Assembly (NCBI GenBank): GCA_963727915.1
Contig: CAVSID010000004.1
Span: 558,001-622,000, forward strand
Source: CAWAND01 sp963727915
GTDB taxonomy: Bacteria > Chloroflexota > Anaerolineae > Anaerolineales > E44-bin32
DNA: 64,000 nt
Reading direction: 5' to 3'
Positions 1 through 11,332 of this stretch are shown one piece after another. Every line of letters begins with the position of its first letter. The first letter of the stretch is position 1. Under the pieces are notes generated by a model. That model did not search any database. It worked only from the letters and a program-made list of their open reading frames with translations, and had not been told where the DNA came from. The position numbers were made by a program, and so were the translations under genes.

Positions 1-2705
1 CCACCGATACGCGCACCATCTTCTCGACACCGGCCGGCAGATCGCGATGTTCTTCACGGGTGAAGACCTTGACATCCACAACCTTGCCGCGCTCGCCGTG
101 AGGCATGCGCAGGGAGGTGTCCTTCACTTCGCGCGCCTTCTCACCGAAGATCGCCCGAAGCAGCTTCTCCTCCGGGGTGAGCTCCTTTTCACCCTTGGGC
201 GTGATCTTGCCCACCAGGATGTCGTTCGGGCCGACCTCGGCCCCGACGCGGATGATCCCATCTTCGTTGAGGTCGCGCAGGGCCTCATCGCCCACATTGG
301 GGATGTCGTAGGTGATCTCTTCCGGGCCCAACTTGGTATCGCGGGCCTCGACCTCATGCTTCTCGATGTGCACCGAGGTGAAGATGTCCTCGCGCACTAG
401 GCGCTCGGAGATCAGGATGGCGTCTTCGAAATCGCCGCCCTCCCACGAAAGGAAGGCGCACAGGACGTTCTGGCCCAGGGCCAGTTCGCCGCCGTCGGTG
501 GACGACGAGTCGGCGATCACATCGCCCTTCTTGATCCGTTGGCCCTTGATGACCGCCGGACGCTGATCGATGCATGTGCCCTGGTTGGATCGGTTGAAGC
601 GGCGCAGGTTGTACACGCGCCGGTTCGATCCGGACTTGATGACGACCTTGCTGCTGGTGACCAATTCGATCTCCCCCTCGACGTCCGACAGGATCACCTG
701 CCACGAGTCGGCGGCCGCATGGCGCTCCATACCGGTCGATACGAGCGGCACCTCGGGGCGGATCAAGGGCACCGCCTGGGTCTGCATGTTGGACCCCATC
801 AGCGCTCGGTTGGCGTCATCGTGCTCCAGGAAAGGGATCAGCGCGGCGCTAACACCAACGATCTGGCGCGGGGCGACGTCCATGTAGTCAATGGCCTCGG
901 TGGGGCTGAACAGAAAATCGCCGTGATGGCGGCACGACGCCGCGCTGGCGGACGAACTCCTTCTTCTCCGTCAATGGGGCATTGGCCTGGGCAATCGTCC
1001 AGCGGTCTTCCTCATCCGCCGTCAGGTAATTGACATCGTCAGACACCCACGGCACGATGGCGATCGGATCCTTTGCCTTGGCCAAGTCCTTGACGATCTT
1101 GTCGGAGATCTCGGTGCCTTCCTTGGCGATGACCTTGCCCGACTTGGCGTCCACAGCGTTCCCGCGTAGGGTACGGCCCACCAAGCTGCTTATCCTTTGG
1201 GCTCATCTCGCGGATGACCTTGCGGTACGGGGTCTCGATAAAGCCGAAGCGGTTGACCCGGGCGTAGGATGCCAACCGGCCGATCAGGCCGATGTTGGGG
1301 CCCTCGGGCGTTTCAATTGGGCAGATCCGCCCATAGTGGGAGTGATGCACGTCGCGCACGTCGAAGCCGGCGCGCTCCCGCCGCAGGCCGCCAGGCCCGA
1401 GCGCCGACAGGGTGCGCTTGTGGCGCAGCTCGGCCAGCGGGTTGGTCTGTTCCATGAACTGCGAAAGTTGGCTCGAGCCGAAGAACTCTCGCACGGCGGC
1501 GACCACGGGACGGATGTTGACCAGCGAGACCGGCGAAAGCTGATCCTGGTCACGGATCGACATGCGCTCGAGAATGACACGCTCCATGCGGCGCAAGCCG
1601 ACACGCAGCTTGGCCTGGATCAATTCACCAACCGTCTTCACCCGGCGATTGCCGAGGTGGTCGATGTCATCCGGCTCCTGCACGCCGTTGTCGATCAGGA
1701 TCAATCTCTCGACGAGGCGGTAGATATCCCACCCAGTCACCTGCCGATGTTCGAGGGGAATGGTGTCACGCAGCTCGAGCTTCTGGTCGAGCTTGTAGCG
1801 CCCCACCCGTTCCAGGTCGTAACGGCGCGAGTCGAACAACTGCTCGTGGAGATACTCGCGGGCATTGTCCAAGAGTTGGCGGATCGCCGGGGCGCATTCG
1901 ACGGTAGAACTCGATCAACGCTTCTTCGGCAAGCGTCCGGCCTTCTTTGATCTCCCAATCGGGCTCCTGACGGATCGTGGTAGCAATGTAGGGATGATCA
2001 GGATTGTTGTCGGCCTTTTCGAATAGAGCCAGCAGCTCTTCGTCGCTGCCATCCTTGATCGGCGAATCGCCCAGCCCATCTTCCACGGCCGCCAGCGCCC
2101 GCAGCAGGATCGTCACCGGTATGGTGCGCTTGCGATTGAACTTCAATGTCAGATAGTCGCTCTTGCGGGTCTCGAACTCCATCCAGGCGCCCCGGTCGGG
2201 GATCAGTTTGGCTGCGGCCAGGCGCCGCCCGGTCGTGCGGTCCTCCGGCGCCTCAAAATACACACCCGGGGAGCGGATGAGCTGCGAAACGACCACCCGC
2301 TCGGTGCCGTTAATAATGAAGGTGCCCTTCTCGGTCATGATCGGGAAGTCGCCCAGGAAGATGTCCTGCTTGACCGGCTCAGGCACTTCCGACCCCGCCA
2401 GGAGCACCGAGACATACATCGGGGCCGAGTAGGTCAGATCGCGTTCGACGCACTCCTCGATGTCGTGCTTGGGGTCGTCAAACCAGTACTTGAGCTTGAA
2501 TTCCTTGGCCTCCGGGCTCTTACCCGGAAAGAAGAGCTTCATGCCACCGTTGTACGAACTCGATGGGGGAGATCTCGTCGAAAAGCTCCGCCAGGCCCTC
2601 GTCCATCAGCCACTTGAACGAATCCAGCTGCACTTCGATCAAGGTCGGCAGCGAATAAACATCCGGGATTCTCGAATACCACTTCTCGTGCAGCTTGGTT
2701 GCCAT
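1..2705 (-). CDS. rpoB: DNA-directed RNA polymerase beta subunit, 3' end outside window
   Basis: This encodes the beta subunit of core RNA polymerase. The ATG at 2703-2705 opens MATKLHEKWYSRIPDVYSLP. Family landmarks follow in order: the fork and lobe segment with GDFPIMTEKGTFIINGTERV, the rifampicin-region SSQLSQFMEQTNPLAELRHK and the downstream IETPEGPNIGLIG. The distal part before the window edge contains DFEDAILISERLV and LRAIFGEKAREVKDTSLRMP. About 900 residues are present; the C-terminal part is cut by the window start. The protein jumps frame near 2535, 1890, 1195 and 935 without loss of conserved blocks, so I treat these as single-base sequence errors in one intact gene. Confidence 0.96.
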
Positions 2706-2983
2706 TAAGCCGCTCCTGTACTCACGTCGCCCTGAAGCGCCGTCACGACACTGGTCCACCAGGGGTCGACGACAAAACGCGGGAAAACTCCGGCGCTCAG
2801 CGCCGGTTCCCGCAAATGACCCTCAGTTCAGTTTGCCATCCCGTTTCCAATAAGCTTGATTGATGACCACCTTAGGATGCGAACTCACAGGATACCACGC
2901 TCAGTTCGCTTGGTCAACCCCGCACCGCCCCGAGTCTTGTTGGCGTCCCCGCCCCCAAAGTCTGTACCCGGAGCCCCCTGCCC

Positions 2984-3012
2984 TTGACGGCGATTGTGAA
3001 TTCCTTCACAAT
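2984..3012 (+). promoter_or_regulatory. Sigma70-type promoter with embedded Rex-like operator
   Basis: A -35 box TTGACG (2984-2989) is followed after 17 bases by CACAAT (3007-3012) as a -10 box. The spacer and -10 overlap TTGTGAATTCCTTCACAA at 2994-3011, a perfect match to the Rex consensus TTGTGAA-N4-TTCACAA. A repressor bound here would block polymerase directly. The core also fits the CRP pattern TGTGA-N6-TCACA, so CRP/FNR control is the alternative. The only downstream + strand gene is the GNAT acetyltransferase at 3098; divergent rpoB starts 280 bases away. Confidence 0.65.
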
Positions 3013-3097
3013 ACCAGCCTTGGTACTAGGCAGACCCTGGATCGCAGGTTAGGATGGAGCGGCCAGAGTGGCAGAACCTTTTGGAGGTACGCCCCAG

Positions 3098-3643
3098 GTG
3101 AGCAACGAAGACCAACCCAACGGCGAAATTACACTCCGGGGTGGCGACGTGGCCGGGCTGCGCGCCGTCCGCCCGGATGACACCGACCGGCTCATCGCCC
3201 TCTTTCACCGGCTGTCCCCGGAGAGTGTCTATTACCGTTTCTTGGAGGCGCGCCGCCACCTGCCCCGCGCGCAAGCGGAACTGTTCGCCAAGGTCGATTA
3301 TGAGAAGACGATGGCCATCGTGGCCACCCTAAGCCGGGACGGCGATGAGGACATCATCGGGGTGGCACGCTACGCCATCATCGAGCCCGCCGGCAAGGGC
3401 GTGGCCGAGGCCGCCATCGTGGTCGAGGACGCTTATCAAAGCCAGGGCCTGGGGACGGAGCTGCTGCGCAGGCTGGTGACCTACGCCGCCGCCCACGGGG
3501 TGCGCGCCTTCCAGGCGACCATCCACCAGAGCAACAGCCGCATTCTGCGCTTCATCGAACGAAGCGGCCTGCCGACCACAAGACGGCTGGATGGCAGCGT
3601 GTGGGACATCCAGGTCGACTTGCCGGCGGTGCAGCCGGAATGA
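3098..3643 (+). CDS. GNAT family N-acetyltransferase
   Basis: A single-domain GNAT acetyltransferase of about 181 residues. The N-terminal strand reads LRAVRPDDTDRLIALFHRLS, and the acetyl-CoA loop is in YQSQGLGTELLRRL (Q-x-x-G-x-G type). This sequence resembles the GNAT module that, in other bacteria, acetylates acyl-CoA synthetases, but no ligase domain is attached. The GTG at 3098 is preferred over an upstream GTG at 3068 because GGAGG lies 10 bases upstream (3083-3087). The gene is converged on by the antiporter gene from the other strand. A Rex-like operator in its promoter suggests expression when NADH is high. The substrate is unknown. Confidence 0.85.
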   Translation: MSNEDQPNGEITLRGGDVAGLRAVRPDDTDRLIALFHRLSPESVYYRFLEARRHLPRAQAELFAKVDYEKTMAIVATLSRDGDEDIIGVARYAIIEPAGKGVAEAAIVVEDAYQSQGLGTELLRRLVTYAAAHGVRAFQATIHQSNSRILRFIERSGLPTTRRLDGSVWDIQVDLPAVQPE

Positions 3644-5514
3644 CGCTCATCCCCGGAGAAGAGTCGGCCGCCTGCTGCACGGCATCCGGGCTCCCAATAA
3701 GATCGATCCGATCTCCCATCTTCAAGCATCGTGTCGCCGTGCGGCACCATAATCGTCTGGTCGCGTTCGAGACTGACGATCAGGGCGTTCCCCGGCAGGC
3801 GGACCTCCCGCACGCGATGGTTGACCAGGGAGCCGTTGCGCCAGGATAACCTCCCCGACTTCAACGTCCGGCACTTCGTGGACCAGCACGTCGAAGACCG
3901 TCGGATAGCGAAGCGCCCCTCCAGTGCCATCGCCGTGGCCAGGGCCGGCTGGACCACCTTGACCCCCATCGCCCGGAGCTGCGGCACCAGATCGACGTCT
4001 CCGATCCGGCTGATCACGATCGGAATCTCGAACCGCTCGCTCGCCAAACGACACAGATCCAGCGTCTCCTGAACGGTGTGGGTCAGATCGATCAGCGCCC
4101 TGGCCCGGCCGGCGCCCATCCGCTCCAGCAGCGCCTCATCCTGTGTAGCGCCGGTCACGACAGTCACGCCGGCCACCTCCAGGTCCCGGCCGACGCATGG
4201 CGTCAGGGCAGAGCAGGGTCACCGGCTCGTCATCGGCACTCAGCCGCCGAGCCAGAAACTCGGTCATCTGGTCCGAACCAACCAGGATTACTCCCCACCG
4301 ACGCTCGCCGTCCGGAGGCCGGCATAGCCTGCCGAAGACCATCGGGGACAACGTCGTCGTCACCACCGCCAGCAGGACAATCGAGGCGTTGACGGCCTCG
4401 TTGATAACGCCCAGCTGCAGGGCGATGGCGGCGGCGGCGATGATAAGTGACAGCCTCGACGAGAGCAGCACCCCCGCCGCCAGCGTCTCCCGCCACGGGA
4501 AGAGCACGCGTAGGGCAAGCGCCGGGATGATCTTCACCACGTACGACAGTCCAACCAGGATCAATACCAGCCAGACCGCCGAAGGCGAGTTGAGCAGGGC
4601 GGATAGGTTGAACTCGACGCCGACCATGATGAAGAAGATCGGTACGAAGAACCCGTAGCCAATGGCATCCAGCTTCACCCTGGACGTAGATCTCCTCCGA
4701 ACCGGCCAGCAGGCCGGCGACGGCCCCCGCCAGGAATGCCCCCAGGATCAGTTCAACGCCCAACGCCTGGGCCAGCACGACCCAGGCCACCATGAAGGCC
4801 AGCGCCGCCCGCACACGGATTTGGGACGTGGCGTGGGTGACCTCATCCAGGATCCGTTTGAGCAGCGGCTGCTGCGCCACTCGCTGGACGGCGTTGGCGG
4901 CGACCAGGAACAGCGCCAGCAGCAGCGGTATGAGGAGCAGATCCAGGGTCGGTCCCGGGCCGCCCAAGGGCAATGACCACCGTCAGGAGCACCAGGGTAA
5001 TGAAGTCGGCGATCGACGCCTCGATCAACATCAGCTGGCCGAATTCAGCCCGGAGCAGGCCGCGTTCCTTCAACACCGGGACCACGACGCCCAGCGAAGT
5101 CGTACTCAGAATCAGCCCCATCAGCAACGGGTTCTTCACCACGCCCAGCGCGCCCAGTACCTGCCCACTCAATATTCCCAGCACGAGCGTGCCGGCGAAG
5201 AGCAAACCCGCCAGAGGCAGCGGCCGCTGCCACCAACTCTTGTTCGCCCGGGCACCCGTGCGGCCGGTCAGAAGATTGAAGTCGATCTCCAGACCCGACA
5301 GGAACATCAAGAACGCAAAGCCGAACTCCTTGAGAAAATCCAGCGTGGGGGAGGTCTCCACCAGGTCGAACCCACTGTGGCCGATGACCATCCCGGCCAG
5401 GATTTCCCCGACGACGATCGGCAGGCTGAGCCAACGAAGCCGGCTGGTTGCTAAAGGGACGGCCACGGCCAGGGCCGTGATTAAGAGCAGCGGCAGAAAT
5501 GTCTGTTGCCCCAA
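3640..5514 (-). CDS. CPA2 family cation/proton antiporter with TrkA domains
   Basis: An integral membrane K+/H+ or Na+/H+ antiporter of the KefB/CPA2 type. The N-terminal membrane part (5514 to about 4230) has family segments such as GEILAGMVIGHSGFDLV and FLMFLSGLEIDF. The cytosolic part (about 4230-3640) has a TrkA-N Rossmann region (VTGATQDEALLERMGAGRAR) and a TrkA-C end (EVRLPGNALIVSLERDQTIM). The start is a TTG at 5512-5514 with AGGACC upstream. Reading frames change near 4965, 4680, 4170, 3850 and 3700, so the exact stop is uncertain and may overlap the 3' end of the GNAT gene. TrkA domains suggest gating by NAD(H) or cyclic dinucleotides, but the ion is not predictable. Confidence 0.85.
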
Positions 5515-5580
5515 AGATCGGTCCTTTGCTTTCCGGTAAGGCGCTAGGGTGGATCACCCAAGTTTACCGGGTTTGGTCAG

Positions 5581-8005
5581 CTAGTTGGAATCGGATTGCA
5601 CGTAGAGATTGCGGTAGATGTCGAAGATCTCATAAATCGTGGTCAGGTAGCTGATGTGTTTGATCGAGGCGGATGACCTCCAGAAACAGGTCGGGGTCCT
5701 CGGGCGCCAGATCCTTCCAGACGGCCGCGTTGCCCGGGCCGGCATTGTAAGCTGCCAGCGCGGCATACAGGTCCCCATCGAAGCGGTCACGCTGTTGGGC
5801 GAGGTAGAAGGCGCCGAAGCGCACGCTCACCAGGGGCCGATACAGGTCGTCGGACGTGTACCCCACGGGCCACCCCAGTTGATCGGCAATCGATTGGCCA
5901 GTGGGGGGAATCACCTGCATCAAGCCTCGCGCTGCAGCGTAGGAGGTGATGAACCCTTCGAAAAGGCTTTCCTGGCGCACTACCGACAGCAGGAAAAGGC
6001 CATCAAACCCCCGATTGACGGCTTCAGGCAGAATGATGTCCCCAAAGTACGGGCCAAACCGGATGTGGTTGAAATAGACCGGGGCCTGCATCGTGCCGGC
6101 ATCGTCCAACCCCGCCAGGTTGAGCACCTGCCGAGCAGCGAAGATGGCGGGTTGGTAGAGGCCGATGTCGAGCAGCGCCTGCATCATCTGGTACGTCGCT
6201 ACGGGGTCGTTCTCGACGGCGTGCCGGAGCGCCTCGAATTCCTGCTTGGCCGGGCCGGTCTGCCCCAGGGCCCACAATTCCTGACCCCGGATCATGCGCG
6301 GGTCCGTCGCCAGGTCTTGGCTGAGCCGATCGAGTTGGGCACCGGGGTCCAGGTTGAACGTGGTCCGCATCCAGGCTTCCGCTTCAGCCTTCTCCTTGAC
6401 CACATCCGTCGTGAAGTTGAAAAGCCCCAAAGGTTCAAACGCGGCATTGCCCGCCAGGAGATCGGCCGCCCGTTCGGAGTAGTAGCCAGTCGGATCGGCG
6501 GCGGCAGCCTGTTCCCAGGCGGCCCGGGCCTGGCCGCCGTCCCCGAGCGCCTGATAGGTTTTGCCCATCCAGAGTTGGACGGCGGCCTGCTGGCCACTGG
6601 CCCCGGCCAGGTCGCCCGCCCGGCCCAAGGCGCTCTGGGCGGCGGGGAATTCGCCGTCTCGATACAGGACGATGGCGGCTTCAAAGGCCGACTGGTAGGC
6701 CAGGCTCGAGCCGGGATAGGTTTGCGGCAGGCCGAGCCAGATTTCGGCTGCCCGCTGCAAATCCTGGTTGCGCTCGGCGGTTCGGCCGGCGTTGAACACC
6801 GCCTGGGGTGCCTGGCTGCTCTGCGGCCGTGCGGCAGCGAAATCCAGATAGGTCTGCACAGCCAGAGTGTATTGGTCCAGATACGCCCACTCCGTGAATG
6901 CCTTGTCCATCCAGGCGTCCTCGTAATGCGGATCGTCGGGATAGCCTTGGATCACGGCCTCGAAATCCTGGAGGGCGCCCTGCGAATCCCCAGGGCACGG
7001 CGGGTTAGGCCCAGGAAGTAAAGGGCTGTGCCCGTCGGCGCGGTTTGAACCGCCCTGCTCAGTGCCGCCAGCGCCGGTTCGTAGGCAGCCGCATTGAAAT
7101 CGACCAGACCGCGCTGGAAATCGTCGACCGGGACGTCGGCGTTGACCAGCCGAACCAGCCCGATGTAGCTGTCATAGGCAGTGGGAAAGTTGTCCACCAA
7201 GTCTTGATAGCGTGCGTAAGCCGCCTGCGTGTCGCCCATCGTTTCGAGCACCTGCCCCGCCAAGAGGTTGGCCGAGGCGCGGGTCGAGTCGTCTGGCGCA
7301 AAGCGGTAGATTTCGTCGAACTTGGCCAACGCCTGGCTGAGATCGCCTGCCTCCTGGAAGGCCTGGCCGATCTTGACCTGCAAAGCCACATCTCCCGAGA
7401 GGTGCGGCAGCTGCAGAGCCGCCTGGTACTCGGCCACGGCTGAAGCCGGGTCCCCGGAGGCACGCAGGGCGTCGCCGACTGCCTCGTGAACCAGAGAGTC
7501 TATCCGTCCCGGGCGCAAGTCGAGATACTGCCGGTAGTCGTCGATCGCTCCCGCCGGGTCGCCGCTGGCCCGCCTGGATTCGGCGCGCAGGAAGTAGCGC
7601 ATACCCAATCAAGGGATCGTCTGGGTGGTTGTCGATGAAGTCGGTGAGGGCGCTGATAGCCTGGTCGTAGCGCTCGGCTTCGACCAGGACCAGGCCCAGT
7701 CCAAGCGATGCCCGAGCTTCGACCTCAGGCGGCGGATTGCCCCCCAGCACGGTCTGGTAGTCCTGGACCGCCGTGTCCCAATCCCCAACAAATCGCGCCC
7801 GGTCGGCTTTTTCCAGGCGCTCCGATGGCTGAGGGGTGGGCGTCGGCGTGGGAGACGGGGTAACCGTGGCAGTGGGGGTGAGGCTGGGTGTGGCGGTCGG
7901 GCCGGCGGCAAGTGGCCCCGGGGCGCTGCAGGCAACCAAAACGGCTAACAGGAGGGCGACCAGCGAACCCAAGACACGGGCAGGGGAAGACATGCGGGCC
8001 ATCAT
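5581..8005 (-). CDS. Lipoprotein lytic transglycosylase with TPR-like repeats
   Basis: A cell-envelope enzyme expected to cleave peptidoglycan glycan strands. The N-terminus is a lipoprotein signal with lipobox LAVLVAC, followed by an S/T/P-rich linker. A long alpha-helical tetratricopeptide-like region (about residues 65-600) resembles the superhelix of Slt70. The C-terminal SLT domain shows the catalytic Glu in VVRQESLF, then GLMQVIP and AYNAGPGN. The protein ends at the TAG at 5581-5583. Frames shift near 7605, 6985 and 5670. Two in-frame ATGs at 8005 and 7993 are both possible starts, and neither has a clear ribosome binding site. Confidence 0.88.
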
Positions 8006-8189
8006 AAAGGCAGCCTAAGGGGGTGTCAACCATCGCCGGCAAACGCCCCAACTTGCACCCTCACCGCCTCCATGCTAGACTACGTAGTTGTGGCCACCGC
8101 GCTCTCGTCGGAGAGCGCCTTTTTGTGTCGGGACACGATCGATCAGGGGATCCAACGTTGTCCTGCCGAAAGGAAGATGCTCGCCTGCC

Positions 8190-9141
8190 ATGCAACTCGT
8201 TCTGACCGGTTCCATCGCCTTTGACTACCTGATGACCTTCCCCGGCCGATTCCGGGATCACATTCTGGTCGACCGATTGGACCACATCAGTCTTTCCTTT
8301 CTGGTGGACAGCCTGGTCCGACGCCGCGGCGGGATCGCCGCTAACATCGCCTACACCCTCGCCTTGCTGGGCGAACACCCCACGGTTATGGCCACAGTCG
8401 GAGAAGACTTCGCCGACTACGGTGCTCTGCTCACCGACTTGGGCGTCGACCTCTCGGGTATCCGTGTCATCCCGGACGAGTTCACGGCCTCCTTTTTTGT
8501 CAACACAGACCAGAACAACGCCCAGATCGCCAGTTTCTTTACTGGCGCCATGTCCTATGCCCGCCAATTGTCTTTTAAGGATCTTGCGCAACCGCCGGAC
8601 CTGGTCGTGATCTCCGCCAACGACCCCGAGGCCATGCACAGCTATGTTCAAGAATGCCGTCGAGTTGGGCATTCCTTACATCTATGATCCGAGCCAGCAG
8701 ACCGTGCGCGCCGATGCCGACACGTTGATCGAAGGCATCGAGGGCTGCATGGCCCTGTTCGTCAATGACTACGAGTTCGGGCTGATCGAAGAGAAGACCG
8801 GCCTGACGATGGACGATATTCAAGAGGGTTCCGAATTCGTCGTGGTCACGCGGGGCGAAGACGGGGCTGATATCCACACCAAGACCGGACCGATCCACAT
8901 TCCAGCTGTGGCCCCGGACGAGATCAAGGACCCCACCGGCGTCGGCGATGCCTTTCGGGCCGGCTTCTTGAAGGGGCACTTGCGAGGGCTCAGCCTCGAG
9001 CGATGCGGGCAAATGGGTGCTGTGGCGTCCGCCTTTTGTCTGGAAAACCAGGGACCGCAGGGCCACGACTTTGATCGTCAGGCATTCGTCGAGCGCTTTC
9101 GCCGCCACTTCGACGACCAGGGCGACCTCGAAGGATTCTGA
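8190..9141 (+). CDS. PfkB-family carbohydrate kinase, probable adenosine kinase
   Basis: A ribokinase-like ATP-dependent kinase of about 316 residues. It opens with MQLVLTGSIAFDYLMTFPGR, has the glycine-rich GGIAANIAYTLALLG substrate region, and ends with DPTGVGDAFRAGF, which carries the catalytic Asp and anion hole. The sequence style matches bacterial adenosine kinases of the PfkB family. Adenosylhomocysteinase lies two genes downstream, which supports adenosine as substrate because the kinase would remove the adenosine released from S-adenosylhomocysteine. One frameshift lies near 8640. AGGAAG lies about 14 bases before the ATG. The stop overlaps the next start (TGATG). Confidence 0.8.
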
Positions 9142-9904
9142 TGGCCGCCTCACCTCCGCCGGCGGTCTTGCTTCCGCTCCTTGAATCGGACCGTGTCTGG
9201 TGTGCCTATGCCCTGGCGGATCTCGATCCCCACTACGCCTCGGATTGCACCTGGCGTGTCAACCAAGGTGCCGCCGTTCTGATTTACGTCGGGCTGATGC
9301 CGCCGGTCCTGTTCGCCCACGGCGATCCACAGGATGCTGCCCCACTGTTGGAAAAGGTGCCGGCCGGCCGCTATCAATTCACATTGATGGGCGATCCACC
9401 GCGACCTTCTCGGTGACCGGCTGGTGCCGGAAGTCGAAAAGTCGATGTGGCGAATGGCACTCCAGCCTTCGGCCTTCCCGGCGATGGCTGACGAAGCGGA
9501 CCGTGCGCCTCGGCCCGCACGATCTGTCGGCGGTCCTGGCGCTCACTGCCGACCATCCCGATAAGCCGGACGCCTTCGCCGCCGACCAACTCGCCCAAGG
9601 GGTCTTCTTCGGCCTGCGTTCCGGGCATGAATTGGTGGCCATCGCCGGGACCCACGTGCTGGCGCCGGACTTGGGGGTGGCAGCCGTGGGAAACGTGTTC
9701 ACCCGCCCCGATCTGCGCGGGCAGGGACTGGGCACTCGCGTCACGGCAGCCGTCGTCGGAGAACTCATCGAAAGCGGGGTTCGGACGATCGTGCTCAACG
9801 TCGCCATGGACAATCAACCGGCCATCAGCGTTTACCGCAAGCTCGGTTTTTGGCCCTATCGCGGTTATTATGAGGGGGTTGCCCACCTGAAAGAGACACG
9901 GTGA
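9141..9904 (+). CDS. GNAT family N-acetyltransferase (second, unrelated to the first)
   Basis: A GNAT protein of about 254 residues whose start overlaps the adenosine kinase stop by one base, indicating translational coupling. The N-terminal half (MAASPPPAVLLPLLESDRVW onward) is a degenerate GNAT-like fold. The C-terminal half has the acetyl-CoA motif in RPDLRGQGLGTRVTAAVVGE and the closing NQPAISVYRKLGFWPYRGYY. One frameshift lies near 9400. The two-lobed layout resembles FR47/GNAT proteins with an inactive first domain. The substrate is unknown. Confidence 0.8.
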
Positions 9905-9927
9905 ACTTACCTATGGAGCCTTGTTAA

Positions 9928-11190
9928 ATGACCAACGAGTATGACGTCAAAGATCTCAACCTGGCCGAAGGCGGCCGCCATCGAATTCAGTGGGCAGAGC
10001 AAGAAATGCCCGTGCTGACCCAGATCCGCGAGCGTTTTGCCAAGGAACAGCCGCTGAAAGGGGCCAAGGTTTCGGCCTGCCTGCACGTGACGGCCGAGAC
10101 CGGCAACCTGATGCGCGCTCTGCAGGCAGGGGGCGCCGACGTGGTCTTGTGCGCCTCCAACCCGCTCTCAACGCAGGACGATGTGGCCGCCTCCCTGGTC
10201 TCGCACTACGAGATCCCTGTCTTCGCCGTCAAGGGCGAGGACAATGAGACCTACTACCGACATATCCATCGGGCCCTTGACCACCACCCGGGCATGACCA
10301 TGGACGACGGGGCCGACCTGGTGAGTACGCTCCACAAGGATCGCCGCGACCAGCTGCCTGAGGTGGTCGGCGGAACCGAGGAGACCACGACCGGCGTAAT
10401 CCGCCTGCGGGCCATGGCCGCCGAGGGCGCGCTCAAGTTTCCGGTGCTGGCGGTCAACGATTCGATGACCAAGCACTTCTTCGACAACCGCTACGGCACC
10501 GGCCAATCCACGCTCGACGGCATCATCCGAGCCACCAACGTGCTGCTGGCCGGCAAGACTTTTGTGGTCGGCGGTTATGGCTGGTGCGGCCGGGGTCTGG
10601 CCAATCGCGCCCGCGGCATGGGGGCCAATGTGGTTGTGACTGAGATCGATTCTCTCGCCGCCTTGGAAGCCGTTATGGACGGGTTCCGGGTCATGCCCAT
10701 GGAAGAAGCCGCTCCGATCGGAGATATCTTCTGCACCTTGACGGGCGACATCCACGTGCTCGACAAACAGCACTTCGATGTCATGAAGGATGGGGCCATC
10801 ATCTCCAACTCGGGCCACTTCAACGTCGAGATCAACATCCCGGCTTTGGAGGACATGGCATCGGAGAAACGGCGGGTGCGGGAGTTCGTCGACCAATACA
10901 AACTGCCGGACGGACGCCAGATCAACCTGCTCGGCGAAGGCCGCCTGGTCAACCTGGCAGCGGCCGAGGGCCACCCGGCCAGCGTGATGGATATGTCCTT
11001 CGCCAACCAGGCTCTCGGGTTACAGTACATCCTCGAGAACAGCGAGACGCTTGAGAACAAGGTCTACGTCATCCCGGAAGATATCGACCGGGAGATCGCC
11101 CGCCTCAAGCTCGAGGCCATGGGCGTAACCATCGACCGTTTGACGGCCGAGCAGACCAAGTATCTCAACTCCTGGGAAGAGGGAACGTAG
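9928..11190 (+). CDS. ahcY: Adenosylhomocysteinase
   Basis: This enzyme hydrolyses S-adenosylhomocysteine to adenosine and homocysteine in the activated methyl cycle. The 420-residue frame is intact. It shows the substrate-binding start LNLAEGGRHRIQWAEQEMPV, the NAD-binding Rossmann loop GGYGWCGRGLA, the NSGHFNVEI segment and a C-terminal Asn-Ser-Trp region. It lacks a long insertion seen in some bacterial homologues, so it resembles the shorter archaeal/thermophile-type enzymes. It follows the adenosine kinase and GNAT genes after a 23-base gap and is closed by a strong terminator at 11217. Confidence 0.95.
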   Translation: MTNEYDVKDLNLAEGGRHRIQWAEQEMPVLTQIRERFAKEQPLKGAKVSACLHVTAETGNLMRALQAGGADVVLCASNPLSTQDDVAASLVSHYEIPVFAVKGEDNETYYRHIHRALDHHPGMTMDDGADLVSTLHKDRRDQLPEVVGGTEETTTGVIRLRAMAAEGALKFPVLAVNDSMTKHFFDNRYGTGQSTLDGIIRATNVLLAGKTFVVGGYGWCGRGLANRARGMGANVVVTEIDSLAALEAVMDGFRVMPMEEAAPIGDIFCTLTGDIHVLDKQHFDVMKDGAIISNSGHFNVEINIPALEDMASEKRRVREFVDQYKLPDGRQINLLGEGRLVNLAAAEGHPASVMDMSFANQALGLQYILENSETLENKVYVIPEDIDREIARLKLEAMGVTIDRLTAEQTKYLNSWEEGT

Positions 11191-11216
11191 GCTTTACATC
11201 AGCCCAAGAGAAACCC

Positions 11217-11245
11217 GGGCGGGCCCAATCGGGCCCGCCCTTATT
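11217..11245 (+). terminator. Rho-independent terminator after ahcY
   Basis: A perfect 10-bp stem GGGCGGGCCC / GGGCCCGCCC with an AATC loop is followed by TTATT. It lies 27 bases after the ahcY stop. Confidence 0.85.
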
Positions 11246-11288
11246 GATTGCCTCGGGGACTTTCCTGGCACACTTGAACAGGTTCATT

Positions 11289-11306
11289 TTGTGAAACATT
11301 TCACAT
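11289..11306. promoter_or_regulatory. Orphan Rex-like palindrome
   Basis: TTGTGAA-ACAT-TTCACAT matches the Rex consensus at 13 of 14 specified positions. It sits between two convergent genes (ahcY ends at 11190, the lipoprotein gene ends at 11333), so no annotated promoter explains it. Confidence 0.35.
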
Positions 11307-11332
11307 ATGGTGGGCATCTTGGGTTCTGAGGA

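Noticed and set aside
5654..7021. Open frame of 455 codons on the plus strand across the lytic transglycosylase gene
   Set aside because: The minus strand encodes a clear SLT domain in the same place; the plus frame is compositionally biased and matches nothing recognisable.
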